Below, piece after piece: positions 14,632 through 25,897 of a stretch of DNA of 64,000 nucleotides. The notes below the pieces were generated by a model. It had not been told where the DNA came from. It made no database searches and saw nothing but the letters and a program-made list of their open reading frames with translations. Each line of letters begins with the position of its first letter. Positions within the stretch are counted from its first letter, which is position 1. Source of the stretch: Rubrivivax sp. (GTDB lineage: Bacteria > Pseudomonadota > Gammaproteobacteria > Burkholderiales > Burkholderiaceae_C); NCBI GenBank assembly GCA_016707445.1, contig JADJHR010000007.1:1-64000 (forward strand), read 5' to 3'. Position numbers and translations under genes: made by a program.

Positions 14632-15786
14632 ATGCAGTTCAGCCCCGAGCACCGTCAGATCAGCGACACCGTCGTCAAGTTTGTGCGCAAGGAGATCAAC
14701 CCCTTCGTCGCCGAATGGGAAGCGGCGCAGCAGTTCCCCAGCCATGAGGTCTTCAAGAAACTGGGCGACCTGGGCCTGCTGGGCCTGAAGTACCCTGAGG
14801 AATTCGGCGGTGCCGGCCTCGACTTCAGCTACTCGATGGTGATGGCCGAGGCGCTGGGCGAATGCAACTGCGGCGGCGTGCCGATGGCCATCGGCGTGCA
14901 GACCGACATGGCCACGCCGGCGCTGGCACGCTTCGGCAGCGACGAATTGCGCCGTGAGTTCCTGGCGCCCACCATTGCCGGTGACTACGTGGCCTGCCTG
15001 GGTGTCAGTGAGGCCGGCGGCGGATCGGACGTGGCCGCCTTGAAGACCACGGCGAAGACGGACGGCGGCGACTACGTCATCAACGGCAGCAAGATGTGGA
15101 TCACCAACGGCCTGAAGGCCGACTGGTGCTGCCTGCTGGCCAATACGGGCGACGGCCCCCCGCACAAGAACAAGAGCCTGATCGTGGTGCCGATGGACGC
15201 GCCCGGCATCACCAAGCAGAAGATCCGCAAGATCGGCATGGATTCGTCGGACACCGCGCAGCTGTTCTTCGACAACGTGCGCGTGCCGCAGCGCTATTTG
15301 ATCGGCCAGGAGGGCATGGGCTTCACCTTCCAGATGCTGCAGTTCCAGGAAGAGCGGCTGTGGGGCGCCGCCGGCTCGCTGCGCAGCCTGGACCGGCTGA
15401 TCGACCAGACCATCGACTACACGCGCCAGCGCAAGGCCTTCGGCAAGAGCATTCTCGACAACCAGGTGGTGCATTACCGGCTGGCCGAACTGCGCACCGA
15501 GGTCGAGGCGCTGCGCGCGCTGACCTACCGCGCGGTGGAGCTGTACGTCAGCGGCAAGGACGTCACCAAGCTGGCCAGCATGGCCAAGCTGAAGTGCGGC
15601 CGGCTGTCGCGCGAGGTGGCCGACAGCTGCCTGCAGTACTGGGGCGGCATGGGCTTCACCTGGGACAACCCGATCTCGCAGGCCTACCGCGACAGCCGGC
15701 TGGTGTCGATCGGCGGCGGCGCCGATGAGGTCATGCTGGGCATCATCTGCAAGCTCGAAGGCACCTTGCCGGGCAAGGGCGCTTGA
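14632..15786 (+). CDS. Acyl-CoA dehydrogenase, citronellyl-/isovaleryl-CoA type (AtuD/LiuA-like)
   Basis: A 384-residue acyl-CoA dehydrogenase located 21 nt after the carboxylase beta gene. The probable catalytic base is E241 (QFQEERLW), the position used by isovaleryl-CoA-type enzymes. The C-terminal motif reads SIGGGADEVML, in place of the usual Y-x-G-T-x-E; I associate that form with AtuD-like proteins from memory. Other motifs are VSEAGGGSDVAALK and RQRKAFGKSI. In the Atu or Liu pathways such an enzyme makes the alpha,beta-unsaturated acyl-CoA that the carboxylase then carboxylates. It is translationally coupled to the next gene (TGATG). Confidence 0.92.
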   Translation: MQFSPEHRQISDTVVKFVRKEINPFVAEWEAAQQFPSHEVFKKLGDLGLLGLKYPEEFGGAGLDFSYSMVMAEALGECNCGGVPMAIGVQTDMATPALARFGSDELRREFLAPTIAGDYVACLGVSEAGGGSDVAALKTTAKTDGGDYVINGSKMWITNGLKADWCCLLANTGDGPPHKNKSLIVVPMDAPGITKQKIRKIGMDSSDTAQLFFDNVRVPQRYLIGQEGMGFTFQMLQFQEERLWGAAGSLRSLDRLIDQTIDYTRQRKAFGKSILDNQVVHYRLAELRTEVEALRALTYRAVELYVSGKDVTKLASMAKLKCGRLSREVADSCLQYWGGMGFTWDNPISQAYRDSRLVSIGGGADEVMLGIICKLEGTLPGKGA

Positions 15787-16586
15787 TGGACTTCGTCACG
15801 CTGCAGGCGCGCCATGACGGTGCGGTGCTGCACCTCACGCTGAACCGGCCCGAGGTGCGCAACGCGATGTCGCTGGCGATGGTGCTCGAGCTGCGCCAGG
15901 CGCTGGCACAGGCTGAAGCCGATGGCACCACGCGGGTCATCGTGCTGCGCGGCGCCGGCGGGCACTTCTGCGCCGGGGCCGACATCAACGACATGGCCCG
16001 AGCGCGTTTGACGCTGGGCGACAACCCGGATGCCATCGTCGACGTCAACCAGGCCTTCGGCGATCTGTGCGTGGCCTACGCCGGCACCGGGCTGGCCGTG
16101 GTGGCCGTCGTGCAGGGCACGGTGATGGGCGGTGGGTTCGGCCTGGCCTGCGTGGCCGACGTGACACTGGCCGATGACAGCGTGGTCTTTCGATTGCCAG
16201 AGACGAGCCTGGGCCTGGTGCCGGCGCAAGTGGGGCCGTTCCTGGTCGAACGCCTGGGCTATGCCGAGGCCAAGCGGCTGGCCGTCACCGGGGCCACCGT
16301 CGACGCGCCAACCGCGCTGCGGCTGCGCCTGGTGCACGAGGTGCACGCCGAAGCCCAGGCACTGGACGCGGCGCTGCTGCGCGTGCTGGCCGACATCCTG
16401 CACTGTGCCCCGGGTGCGTTGGCAGCCACCAAGGCGCTGATCGCGAAGGCGCGGCTGCACAGCCCGTCGTCGCTGGTGCATGAGGCCGCCGAGACCTTTG
16501 CGCGCGCCGTGCTCGGGCCCGAGGGCCAGGAAGGCATGCTGGCCTTCGTGCACAAGCGCGCCGCAAGCTGGATGCCGCCGAAGTGA
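15786..16586 (+). CDS. Enoyl-CoA hydratase/isomerase family protein (AtuE/LiuC-like)
   Basis: A 266-residue crotonase-fold enzyme. The ATG at 15786 overlaps the preceding stop. Oxyanion-hole segments are GHFCAGADINDM (near residue 60-71) and VMGGGFGLACVADVTLADD. In place of the Glu-Glu pair of classical hydratases the second catalytic stretch reads FRLPETSLGLVPAQVGPFL, with the glutamate retained in PETSLGL. Placed between dehydrogenase and carboxylase alpha genes, it should hydrate the carboxylated enoyl-CoA (a glutaconyl-CoA derivative) to a 3-hydroxy-glutaryl-CoA derivative. The gene order ACD-ECH-carboxylase alpha matches atuDEF and, less closely, liuACD. Confidence 0.9.
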   Translation: MDFVTLQARHDGAVLHLTLNRPEVRNAMSLAMVLELRQALAQAEADGTTRVIVLRGAGGHFCAGADINDMARARLTLGDNPDAIVDVNQAFGDLCVAYAGTGLAVVAVVQGTVMGGGFGLACVADVTLADDSVVFRLPETSLGLVPAQVGPFLVERLGYAEAKRLAVTGATVDAPTALRLRLVHEVHAEAQALDAALLRVLADILHCAPGALAATKALIAKARLHSPSSLVHEAAETFARAVLGPEGQEGMLAFVHKRAASWMPPK

Positions 16587-18479
16587 GCTTCGAAAATATC
16601 CTGATCGCCAATCGCGGCGAGATCGCATGTCGCGTGATGCGCACCGCGCGGCGCCTGGGCTATCGCACGGTGGCGGTGTACAGCCAGGCCGATGCCGGCG
16701 CGCCGCATGTGCTGCTGGCCGACCAGGCGGTGAGCATCGGCGCGCCGCCGGCCGCCGACTCGTACCTCAACATCGACGCCCTGATCGACGCTGCCCGACG
16801 CACTGGGGCCGATGCGGTTCACCCCGGCTATGGCTTCCTGTCCGAACGCGCAGATTTTGCCGAGGCCTGCGCCGCCGCCGGCCTGGTCTTCATCGGGCCG
16901 CCGCCGTCGGCCATGCGCGCGATGGGCGACAAGGCACAGGCCAAGCGCCGCATGATCGACGCCGGCGTGCCCTGCGCGCCCGGCTACCTGGGCGACGACC
17001 AAAGCGACGAGCGCCTGTCCGCCGAGGCCGCCCGGCTGGGCTTGCCGCTGCTGGTCAAGGCGGTGGCCGGCGGTGGCGGGCGTGGCATGCGGCTGGTGCG
17101 CCAGCCGGGTGAGCTGGCCGATGCGCTGGCCGGCGCCCGACGCGAGGCGCTCAGCGCCTTCGGCGACGGCCGCTTGATGCTTGAACGCCTGATCGACGAC
17201 GGCCGCCACATCGAGATCCAGGTCTTCTGCGACGCCCAGGGCCATGCCGTGCACCTGGGCGAGCGCGACTGCACGGCGCAGCGCCGACGGCAGAAGGTGG
17301 TCGAGGAAGCGCCCTCGCCCATCGTCGGGCCGGCGATGCGCCAGGCCATGGGGCACGACGCGGTGGCGGCGGCGCTGGCGGTCGGCTATGTTGGCGCCGG
17401 TACGGTGGAGTTCATCGTCGACGCCGAGCAGCAGCATTCCTTTCTGGAAATGAACACGCGGCTGCAGGTCGAACACCCGGTGACCGAATGCATCACCGGT
17501 CTGGACCTCGTCGAATGGCAGCTGCGCGTGGCGCAGGGAGAAGCCCTTGCCGCTGGCGCAGGACCAGATCCGCTTCAGCGGCCATGCGATCGAGGTGCGG
17601 CTGTACGCCGAGGATCCGTATGACGGCTGGAAGCCGCACAGCGGTGCGATCCTGGGCTGGGCGCCCGAGCGCACGCAGGTCCGCGTCGACCATGGCATTG
17701 CGGTCGGTGGCCAGGTCACGCCCTGGTATGACGCGATGGTGGCCAAGTTCATCGCCCACGGCAACGACCGCGACGATGCCATCCGCCGTCTGCAGCGTGC
17801 GCTGCGCGACGTGCCGCTGATCGGGCCGGTCAACAACGGCCGCTTTCTGCACGATCTGCTGCAGCATCCGCAGTTCCGCGCCGCGCAGATGACGACCACC
17901 CGGATCGACGAGTGGGCCGCCGCCGGCGAGCCCCTGCTGCAGCGCCCGACCGTGCCCGACGAAGCCTGGCAGCTGGCCGCCGCCCTGCGTGCCGGCAGCA
18001 GCGCAGCACGCCCCGACAGCGTGCGCCGATTCGAGCTGACGCTGCATTGCCAGGGCGAAAGTCGCATGCTGGCGGCACCGCCTGCTGACTTGCAGCTGCT
18101 GTCCTGGCAGTCTGATGTCGTGCGTTACCAGGTTGCGGGTATGCAGCGCCGCGCGATCGCGATCGACCAGCAGGGCTGCCTGCACCTGGCGCTGGACGGG
18201 CACGTGTTCTGCTTCAGCGAAGCCTCACCCTACCCTGAGCGCGAGCGCCGCACCGATGCACGGCGGGCCCGCGCCCCGGTGGCCGGCGTGGTGGCGCGCG
18301 TGGCGGTGGCCGTGGGCGATGCGGTCGAGGCCGGTCAGCCGCTGGTCTGCGTCGAGGCGATGAAAATGGAAATGTGGCTGCATGCCGGCGCCGCCGGCAC
18401 CGTGCGCGCCATCAACGTGGCGCTGCAGGACCCGGTGGCTGCGGGTGCCGTGCTGATCGAACTGGAGATTGTCGAATGA
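16583..18479 (+). CDS. Acyl-CoA carboxylase alpha subunit (biotin carboxylase + BCCP), frameshifted near 17547
   Basis: Biotin carboxylase/biotin carrier subunit matching the beta subunit encoded upstream, about 630 residues when repaired. A GTG start (16583) overlaps the previous stop. The N-terminus is ENILIANRGEIACRVMRTAR, the ATP-grasp glycine loop is KAVAGGGGRGMRLV, and MNTRLQVEHPVTE marks the carboxylase active site. The C-terminal biotinyl domain carries VEAMKMEMWLHAG, with the AMKM lysine for biotin. The frame shifts by one extra base in GCCCTTGCC (17544-17550): the upstream frame reads GEALAAGAG and stops at 17621-17623, whereas the other frame continues PLAQDQIRFSGHAIEVRLYA as expected for the family. 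Both subunits of this complex are hit by the same kind of lesion. Confidence 0.9.
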
Positions 18480-19348
18480 ACCCCGCCATCCTGACCTGCG
18501 CGCTGACCGGCGTCTTGACCAATCCGCAGCAGCACCCGGTGCCGGTCACGCCCGCGCAGATGGCCGCCGAGGCGCGCGACGCCTTCAATGCCGGCGCCAG
18601 CGTCATGCACGTGCACCTGCGTTCGCAGGAGCCGGGCATGGGCCACATGCCGAGCTGGGACCCCGACGTGGCCGAAGCCGTGGTCGACGCCATCCGCGCC
18701 GCCTGCCCGGGCGTCATCATCAACCTGACCACCGGCACCATCGGCAAGGACGTGTCGGGCCCGCTGGCCTGCCTGCGCCGGGTGCGGCCCGAGGCCGCCG
18801 CCTGCAACGCCGGCAGTCTGAACTACCTGAAGATCAAGGACAACGGCGAGTGGGCCTGGCCGCCGATGGTGTTCGACAACCCGGTTGAAAAGGTCCAGAA
18901 GTACCTGGACCTGATGAACGAGCTGCACATCCATCCCGAGTTCGAGTGCTTCGACGTCGGCATCGTGCGCAGCGTGGGCATGTACCTGAAGGCCGGCATG
19001 TTCAGCGGCGTGCCCGAACTCAACTTCGTGATGGGCGTGGCCAGCGGCATGCCCTGCGACGCCGACCTGCTGGCGCTGCTGCCGCGCTACGCGCCAGCTG
19101 GTGCGGTCTGGCAGAGCACCTTGATCGGCCGCGCCGAGATCTGGCCGGTGCACCAGAAGACCGCCGAACTGGGTGGCATGCTGCGCACCGGGCTCGAGGA
19201 CACCTTCTACCTGCCCGGTGGCGAACGTGCCGGCGGCAACGGCGTGCTGATCGAAGCGCTGGCGCGCTGCGCGCAAAACGCCGGCCGCACGGTAGCCACG
19301 CCCGACGAGGCACGCACCCTGCTCGGCCTGCGCGCGCCCGGCGCATGA
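18476..19348 (+). CDS. Beta-keto acid cleavage enzyme (BKACE, DUF849)
   Basis: A 290-residue TIM-barrel enzyme of the BKACE family. These Zn-dependent enzymes condense a beta-keto acid with acetyl-CoA to give acetoacetate and a new acyl-CoA (the founding member, Kce, acts on 3-keto-5-aminohexanoate in lysine fermentation). Zinc ligands are H45 and H47 in SVMHVHLRS, and family segments NLTTGTIGKD, ACNAGSLNYLK and FECFDVGIVRSV are present. It overlaps the carboxylase alpha stop by 4 nt and the thioesterase start by 4 nt, so it belongs to the operon. It occupies the position where Liu-type operons encode HMG-CoA lyase, suggesting a different cleavage step. The substrate is unknown. Confidence 0.9.
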   Translation: MNPAILTCALTGVLTNPQQHPVPVTPAQMAAEARDAFNAGASVMHVHLRSQEPGMGHMPSWDPDVAEAVVDAIRAACPGVIINLTTGTIGKDVSGPLACLRRVRPEAAACNAGSLNYLKIKDNGEWAWPPMVFDNPVEKVQKYLDLMNELHIHPEFECFDVGIVRSVGMYLKAGMFSGVPELNFVMGVASGMPCDADLLALLPRYAPAGAVWQSTLIGRAEIWPVHQKTAELGGMLRTGLEDTFYLPGGERAGGNGVLIEALARCAQNAGRTVATPDEARTLLGLRAPGA

Positions 19349-19833
19349 CGTCGGCAGCGGCACCGCGCCGAAGCGCGGAAGATCAGCAGCGCCTGGACGC
19401 CGCGCTGCTCGAGCTGTTCCAGCATCACATCAGTTTCAACCAGGTGCTGGGCCTGCAAATTCTCTCGGTGCGCCACGGCAACGTGCACGCGCGCTTCGAC
19501 ATGCGGCCCGAGCTGGTCGGCCACCCGGCCTACGGGCGCCTGCATGGCGGCGTGATCTCGGCCGTGCTCGACGCCGTGGGTGGCCTGGGCGGCATGGTGG
19601 CCATCGGTGAACACCATGCGCATGAGAGTGCCGACCAGGTGATGCACCGCTTTGCGCGCTACGGCACGATCGACCTGCGCGTCGACTTCCTGCGCCAGGG
19701 CCTGGGTCAGCACTTCATCGCCAGCGCCGAGGTCACGCGCCTGGGCGGCCGCATCGCCAGCACGCAGATGCGGCTGCATAACGATCAGGGCGTGCTGATC
19801 GCGACCGGGGCTGCGGCCTACAGCGTCAGCTGA
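19345..19833 (+). CDS. PaaI/YiiD-type hotdog thioesterase
   Basis: A 162-residue hotdog-fold protein with the motif GRLHGGVISAVLDAVGGLGG (around 60-80), where the HGG loop and the downstream aspartate mark PaaI-family acyl-CoA thioesterases. The C-terminal half, VDFLRQGLGQHFIASAEV, gives the second strand pair. It is the last gene of the carboxylase operon and overlaps BKACE by 4 nt. It probably hydrolyses an intermediate acyl-CoA to free CoA or export the acid. The long upstream open frame is a shadow of BKACE; the ATG at 19345 is the only reasonable start. Confidence 0.87.
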   Translation: MTSAAAPRRSAEDQQRLDAALLELFQHHISFNQVLGLQILSVRHGNVHARFDMRPELVGHPAYGRLHGGVISAVLDAVGGLGGMVAIGEHHAHESADQVMHRFARYGTIDLRVDFLRQGLGQHFIASAEVTRLGGRIASTQMRLHNDQGVLIATGAAAYSVS

Positions 19834-19903
19834 AGTGGGGGGGCGGCGCTGCAGGCACCGCCGACGCTGTATCTTCAGCATCTTTCAGCCCCGGGGAGCC
19901 CGC

Positions 19904-21694
19904 ATGCCCGATGCCAGCCACGTCCATCGCCTGCTCGACCAGGTCCGTCGTGGCCGCCTGCCGCGCCGCGACTTCATCACGCGCATGGTCAGCGCCGGCC
20001 TTGCTGCGCCGATGGCGTCGATGCTGCTGATGAACGCGGGCCTGGCACAGACCAGCGGCGCCCTGCCCGCCTACAAGCCGACCCGGCGCGGCGGGGGCGG
20101 ACCCCTGCGCGTCCTGCTGTGGCAGGGGCCGACGTTGCTGAACCCGCATTTCGGCATCGGCGTGAAGGACAACGAAGGCTCGGCCATCTTCTACGAGAAC
20201 CTGGCGCAATGGGACGACGACGGCAACCTGGTGCCGGTGCTGGCCGCCGAGATCCCCAGCCGCGCCAATGGTGGTGTGGCGGCCGACGGCAAGTCGGTCA
20301 CCTGGAAGCTGAAGAAGGGCGTGAGCTGGCACGACGGCGCGCCCTTCACCGCCGACGATGTGATCTTCAACTGGCAGTTCGCCACCGACGTCGCCACCGC
20401 GTCCACACGCGCCGGGGCCTACCTGAACCTGAAGCTCGAAAAGCTCGACAGCCACACCGTGCGCGTCGTGTTCGCCAAGCCGCAGCCCTTCTGGGCCGGC
20501 AGCTATGCCGCCATCTACTTGATCCCCAAGCACCTGTTCGCGTCGTCGATGGGCGCGAAGTCGCGTGATTCGCCGTACAACCTGAAGCCGGTGGGCACCG
20601 GCCCCTATCGCTTCGTCGACTTCAAGCCCGGCGACCTGGTGCGCGGCGAGATCAATCCGAACTACCACCTGCCGAACCGCCCGCATTTCGACAGCATCGA
20701 GCTCAAGGGCGGCGGTGACGCCGTCTCGGCCGCGCGCGCCGTGCTGCAGACCGGTGAATACGACTACGCCTGGAACCTGCTGGTCGAGGACGACGTGCTC
20801 AAGCGCATGGAGCGCAGCGGCAAGGGCCGCGTGGTGGTGGCCGGCGGCGGCACGGTGGAATTCATCCAGCTGGCCTATGCCGACCCGGCCATCGAGGTCG
20901 AGGGCGAACGTGCCAGCGCCAAGAGCCGCCATCCCACGCTGCGCGACCCGGCCGTGCGCGCTGCGATGGCGCTGCTGGTCGACCGCCAGAGCATCCAGGA
21001 TTTCGTGTTCGGCCGCGGTGGCCCTGCGACGACGAACATCCTGGCCAACCCGGCACGCTTTCGCAGCCCGAACAACAAGGCCGACTACAGCATCGATAAG
21101 GCGAACGCGGTGCTGGACGCCGCGGGCTGGAAGCGCGGCGCCGGCGGCGTGCGCGAGAAGGACGGTCGCCGGCTGCAGTTCGTCTACCAGAGCTCGATCA
21201 ACTCGGCGCGGCAGAAGACGCAGACGCTGATCAAGCAGGCCTGCGCCAAGGCGGGCATCGAGCTCGAGCTGAAGGCCGTGCAGGCCTCGGTGTTCTTCTC
21301 GTCGGACGTCGGCAACCCCGACACCGTGGCGCGCTTCCAGGCCGACATGCAGCAGTTTGCGTTCAGCATGGGTCAGCCCGACCCGGGCCGCTACATGGAC
21401 CAGTACGTGTCGTGGGAGTTCGCCACCAAGGCCAACAAATGGCAGGGCCGCAACACCAGCCGCTGGCGCAACGACGAGTACGACCGCCTGTACAAGGCGG
21501 CCGAGACCGAGCTCGACCCGGTGCAGCGCGCGGCGATGTTCATCCGCATGAACGACCTGGTGGTGCAGGACCGCCACATCCTGCCGCTGGTGTTCAGGCC
21601 CAAGATTGCCGGCATCGGCAGCAAGCTGGTGATGCCGCTGTCGGGCTGGAGCGAGGACATGGGGCTGCTGGCGCATTGGTACCGTGCGGCCTGA
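19904..21694 (+). CDS. Periplasmic peptide/oligopeptide-type ABC substrate-binding protein (family 5), Tat signal
   Basis: A 596-residue SBP_bac_5 protein. The N-terminus has RRDFITRMVSAGLAAP, a twin-arginine signal followed by a hydrophobic stretch and a probable cut after GLAQ. Family 5 motifs include GPTLLNPHFGIG, KKGVSWHDGAPFTADDVIFN and VGTGPYRFVDF. Such proteins bind peptides, nickel or other oligomers for an ABC importer. No permease or ATPase gene lies next to it; the flanking genes are a thioesterase and a protease, so it is an orphan binding protein here. It may serve import of the substrate of the upstream catabolic operon (69-nt gap), but that is only positional. Confidence 0.88.
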   Translation: MPDASHVHRLLDQVRRGRLPRRDFITRMVSAGLAAPMASMLLMNAGLAQTSGALPAYKPTRRGGGGPLRVLLWQGPTLLNPHFGIGVKDNEGSAIFYENLAQWDDDGNLVPVLAAEIPSRANGGVAADGKSVTWKLKKGVSWHDGAPFTADDVIFNWQFATDVATASTRAGAYLNLKLEKLDSHTVRVVFAKPQPFWAGSYAAIYLIPKHLFASSMGAKSRDSPYNLKPVGTGPYRFVDFKPGDLVRGEINPNYHLPNRPHFDSIELKGGGDAVSAARAVLQTGEYDYAWNLLVEDDVLKRMERSGKGRVVVAGGGTVEFIQLAYADPAIEVEGERASAKSRHPTLRDPAVRAAMALLVDRQSIQDFVFGRGGPATTNILANPARFRSPNNKADYSIDKANAVLDAAGWKRGAGGVREKDGRRLQFVYQSSINSARQKTQTLIKQACAKAGIELELKAVQASVFFSSDVGNPDTVARFQADMQQFAFSMGQPDPGRYMDQYVSWEFATKANKWQGRNTSRWRNDEYDRLYKAAETELDPVQRAAMFIRMNDLVVQDRHILPLVFRPKIAGIGSKLVMPLSGWSEDMGLLAHWYRAA

Positions 21695-21786
21695 AGGGCA
21701 ACACCGCCCGCGGCCCTGCTTGAGATCGTTCGCATCCGCCCTCAGATCCCCTGCCCGTCGTGCCTGAATCGCCCAAGCCTTCCACC

Positions 21787-22917
<1,131 letters not shown>

Positions 22918-22984
22918 ACAGGCCGCTGAAAGGTTTCTGCCGCCACCACGACCAAGCAGTTCTTGGCGCAGTAAAGGACCCACC

Positions 22985-23461
22985 ATGATCCGTCGCAGTC
23001 TTCTGAGTCTTCTGTCCGGCCTGGGCCTGGTCTCGGGCGCCGCACGGGCGGCATCCCAGCCCACGCGCAGCGATGCCGTGCTGCTGAGCGATGCCGACTG
23101 GAAGAAGCGCCTGAGCCCCAGCCAGTACGCCGTGTTGCGTGACGAAGGTACCGAGCGCGCCGGCAGTAGCGCGCTGAACCTCGAGAAGCGCCGCGGCCGC
23201 TTTCTGTGCGCCGGCTGCGATCTGCCGCTGTTCGACGCCACGACGAAGTTCGAAAGCGGCACCGGCTGGCCCAGCTTCTTCGAACCGCTGCCTGGGGCGG
23301 TGGTGACCAAGACCGACTTCAAGCTGCTGCTGCCGCGCACCGAGTACCACTGCGCACGCTGCGGCGGCCACCAAGGCCACGTCTTCGACGACGGACCCAA
23401 GCCCACCGGCAAGCGCTATTGCAACAACGGCGTGGCCTTGCGCTTTGAGGTGGCGGCATGA
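22985..23461 (+). CDS. msrB: Exported peptide-methionine (R)-S-oxide reductase MsrB
   Basis: A 158-residue MsrB reducing methionine-R-sulfoxide in proteins. The first 23 residues (RRSLLSLLSGLGLVSGAARA) are a signal peptide, so it works in the periplasm. Zinc cysteines C75/C78 (LCAGC) and C123/C126 (HCARC) are present, and the catalytic C146 lies in RYCNNGVALRF. GTGWPSF and GHVFDDGP are the family's active-site loops. The gene overlaps msrA by 4 nt, giving a coupled MsrB-MsrA pair able to repair both diastereomers. The electron donor would have to be a periplasmic thioredoxin-like or CcdA/DsbD system, which is not encoded in the window. Confidence 0.95.
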   Translation: MIRRSLLSLLSGLGLVSGAARAASQPTRSDAVLLSDADWKKRLSPSQYAVLRDEGTERAGSSALNLEKRRGRFLCAGCDLPLFDATTKFESGTGWPSFFEPLPGAVVTKTDFKLLLPRTEYHCARCGGHQGHVFDDGPKPTGKRYCNNGVALRFEVAA

Positions 23462-24081
23462 GGGCGACGCTGGCCTTGGCCAGGGTGTTGGCGCTGGCTG
23501 CGGGGTGGGTGCTCGCGACGACGATCGTGCAAGCCGCCGAGGTCGCACCCAAGGGCGAGCTGGCTGTCTTTGCCGGCGGCTGCTTCTGGTGTGTCGAGGC
23601 CGATTTCGACAAGGTCCCGGGCGTGCTGTCCACGGTTTCGGGCTACACGGGCGGCACGGTGGCCAATCCCAGCTACGAACAGGTGTCGGGCAAGCACACC
23701 GGCCATGCCGAGGCGGTGCAGATCCGCTTCGACCCGGCCAAGGTCAGCTACGAGCAGTTGCTGGCGGTGTACTGGAAGAGCATCGACCCCACCACCACCG
23801 ACCGCCAGTTCTGCGACGTCGGCTCGCCCTACCGCACTGCGATCTTCGCCACCGACGATGGCCAGCTTCAGGCGGCCCGGGCATCGCTGGCCGCACTGCA
23901 GAAGAGCAAACCCTTCAAGGCAGCGATCGTCACGCCGATCGAGCGCGCCGGGCCGTTCTACCGCGCCGAGGACTATCACCAAGACTACTACCTGAAGAAC
24001 CCGGTGCGCTACAAGTACTACCGCCTGAGTTGCGGCCGCGACAACCGGCTGGCCGAGCTGTGGGGGCCGGCGCGACACTGA
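23458..24081 (+). CDS. msrA: Exported peptide-methionine (S)-S-oxide reductase MsrA
   Basis: A 207-residue MsrA with a signal peptide (RATLALARVLALAAGWVLA to about residue 26) and the catalytic motif GGCFWCVEADF, where C42 is the nucleophile. Other family features are GYTGGTVANPSYEQVSG, HAEAVQIRFDP and the C-terminal DYHQDYYLKNP. It reduces methionine-S-sulfoxide and complements the overlapping msrB. The pair downstream of an HtrA-like protease argues for a periplasmic response to oxidised proteins. The resolving cysteines of the C-terminal part are probably C120 and C193. Confidence 0.95.
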   Translation: MRATLALARVLALAAGWVLATTIVQAAEVAPKGELAVFAGGCFWCVEADFDKVPGVLSTVSGYTGGTVANPSYEQVSGKHTGHAEAVQIRFDPAKVSYEQLLAVYWKSIDPTTTDRQFCDVGSPYRTAIFATDDGQLQAARASLAALQKSKPFKAAIVTPIERAGPFYRAEDYHQDYYLKNPVRYKYYRLSCGRDNRLAELWGPARH

Positions 24082-24170
24082 GCCCCTGCGCGGGCACTTG
24101 ATCAAGCGCAAGAGCAGTGCCAGGGGCCGCGGCCAGACTCGGGCCCATCATTCGCCGAAGGACGGCATTC

Positions 24171-24725
24171 ATGCCCGCCACCCCAGCCGCCAGCGCCGAC
24201 CAGCCGCTGGACGAGTTCGCCCATTGCCACGAGGGCATCCTGCACAAGCTTGACGAGCTCGGCCGGCTGCCGGCGCTGCTGGGGCCCGCGGCCGAGGCGC
24301 GGCGCATCGCCGCCGAAGCGCTGACCTTCTTCGAAAGCGCCGTCCTGCAGCACCACGCCGAAGAAGAACGCGAGCTGTTCCCGGCCGTGCTGGCAAGTGC
24401 CACCCAGGGTGACGAACGCGACCTCGTGCAGGCGCTGGTCGAGCGCCTGGTCAAGGAGCACCGCGAGGTGGAGCGGACCTGGCAGCATCTGAAACCGCAG
24501 ATCAAGGCTGTGGCACAGGGGCAGGACGTCAAATTCGACGCGGCGGCGCTGACGGCGCTGGTGGCCAGCTACCAGAGTCATGCCCGGTTCGAAGAAGCAC
24601 AGTTGCTGCCGCTGGCCAAGCAGATCCTGGGCCGCAATGACAACCACATGGCCGCACTCGGCATGTCGCTGCACCTGCGGCGAGCCCTGCCTGGCGTGAT
24701 GGAGCGCTTCGGCCACCGCGTCTGA
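24171..24725 (+). CDS. Hemerythrin HHE-domain protein
   Basis: A 184-residue four-helix-bundle protein with the hemerythrin ligand pattern: HCHEGILHKLDEL (near residues 18-30), LQHHAEEERELFP, LVKEHREVERTW and YQSHARFEEAQLLP. The family binds a di-iron centre and is used in O2, NO or oxidative-stress sensing or iron storage. It has no signal peptide and is a stand-alone domain. It stands between the Msr pair and nagA with about 90 nt on the 5' side, so it is probably transcribed on its own or as a tail of the stress genes. A specific function cannot be assigned. Confidence 0.9.
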   Translation: MPATPAASADQPLDEFAHCHEGILHKLDELGRLPALLGPAAEARRIAAEALTFFESAVLQHHAEEERELFPAVLASATQGDERDLVQALVERLVKEHREVERTWQHLKPQIKAVAQGQDVKFDAAALTALVASYQSHARFEEAQLLPLAKQILGRNDNHMAALGMSLHLRRALPGVMERFGHRV

Positions 24726-24758
24726 AGCGTCGGTCGGCCGGGTTGATACGATGCCGCG

Positions 24759-25889
<1,131 letters not shown>

Positions 25890-25897
25890 GCTCGCAG

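Noticed and set aside
12106..19833. Plain leucine/isovalerate (liuABCDE) operon
   Set aside because: HMG-CoA lyase is missing, an SDR leads the operon, the dehydrogenase ends in GGGADE, and BKACE plus thioesterase follow; a leucine role is not excluded but does not explain the gene set.
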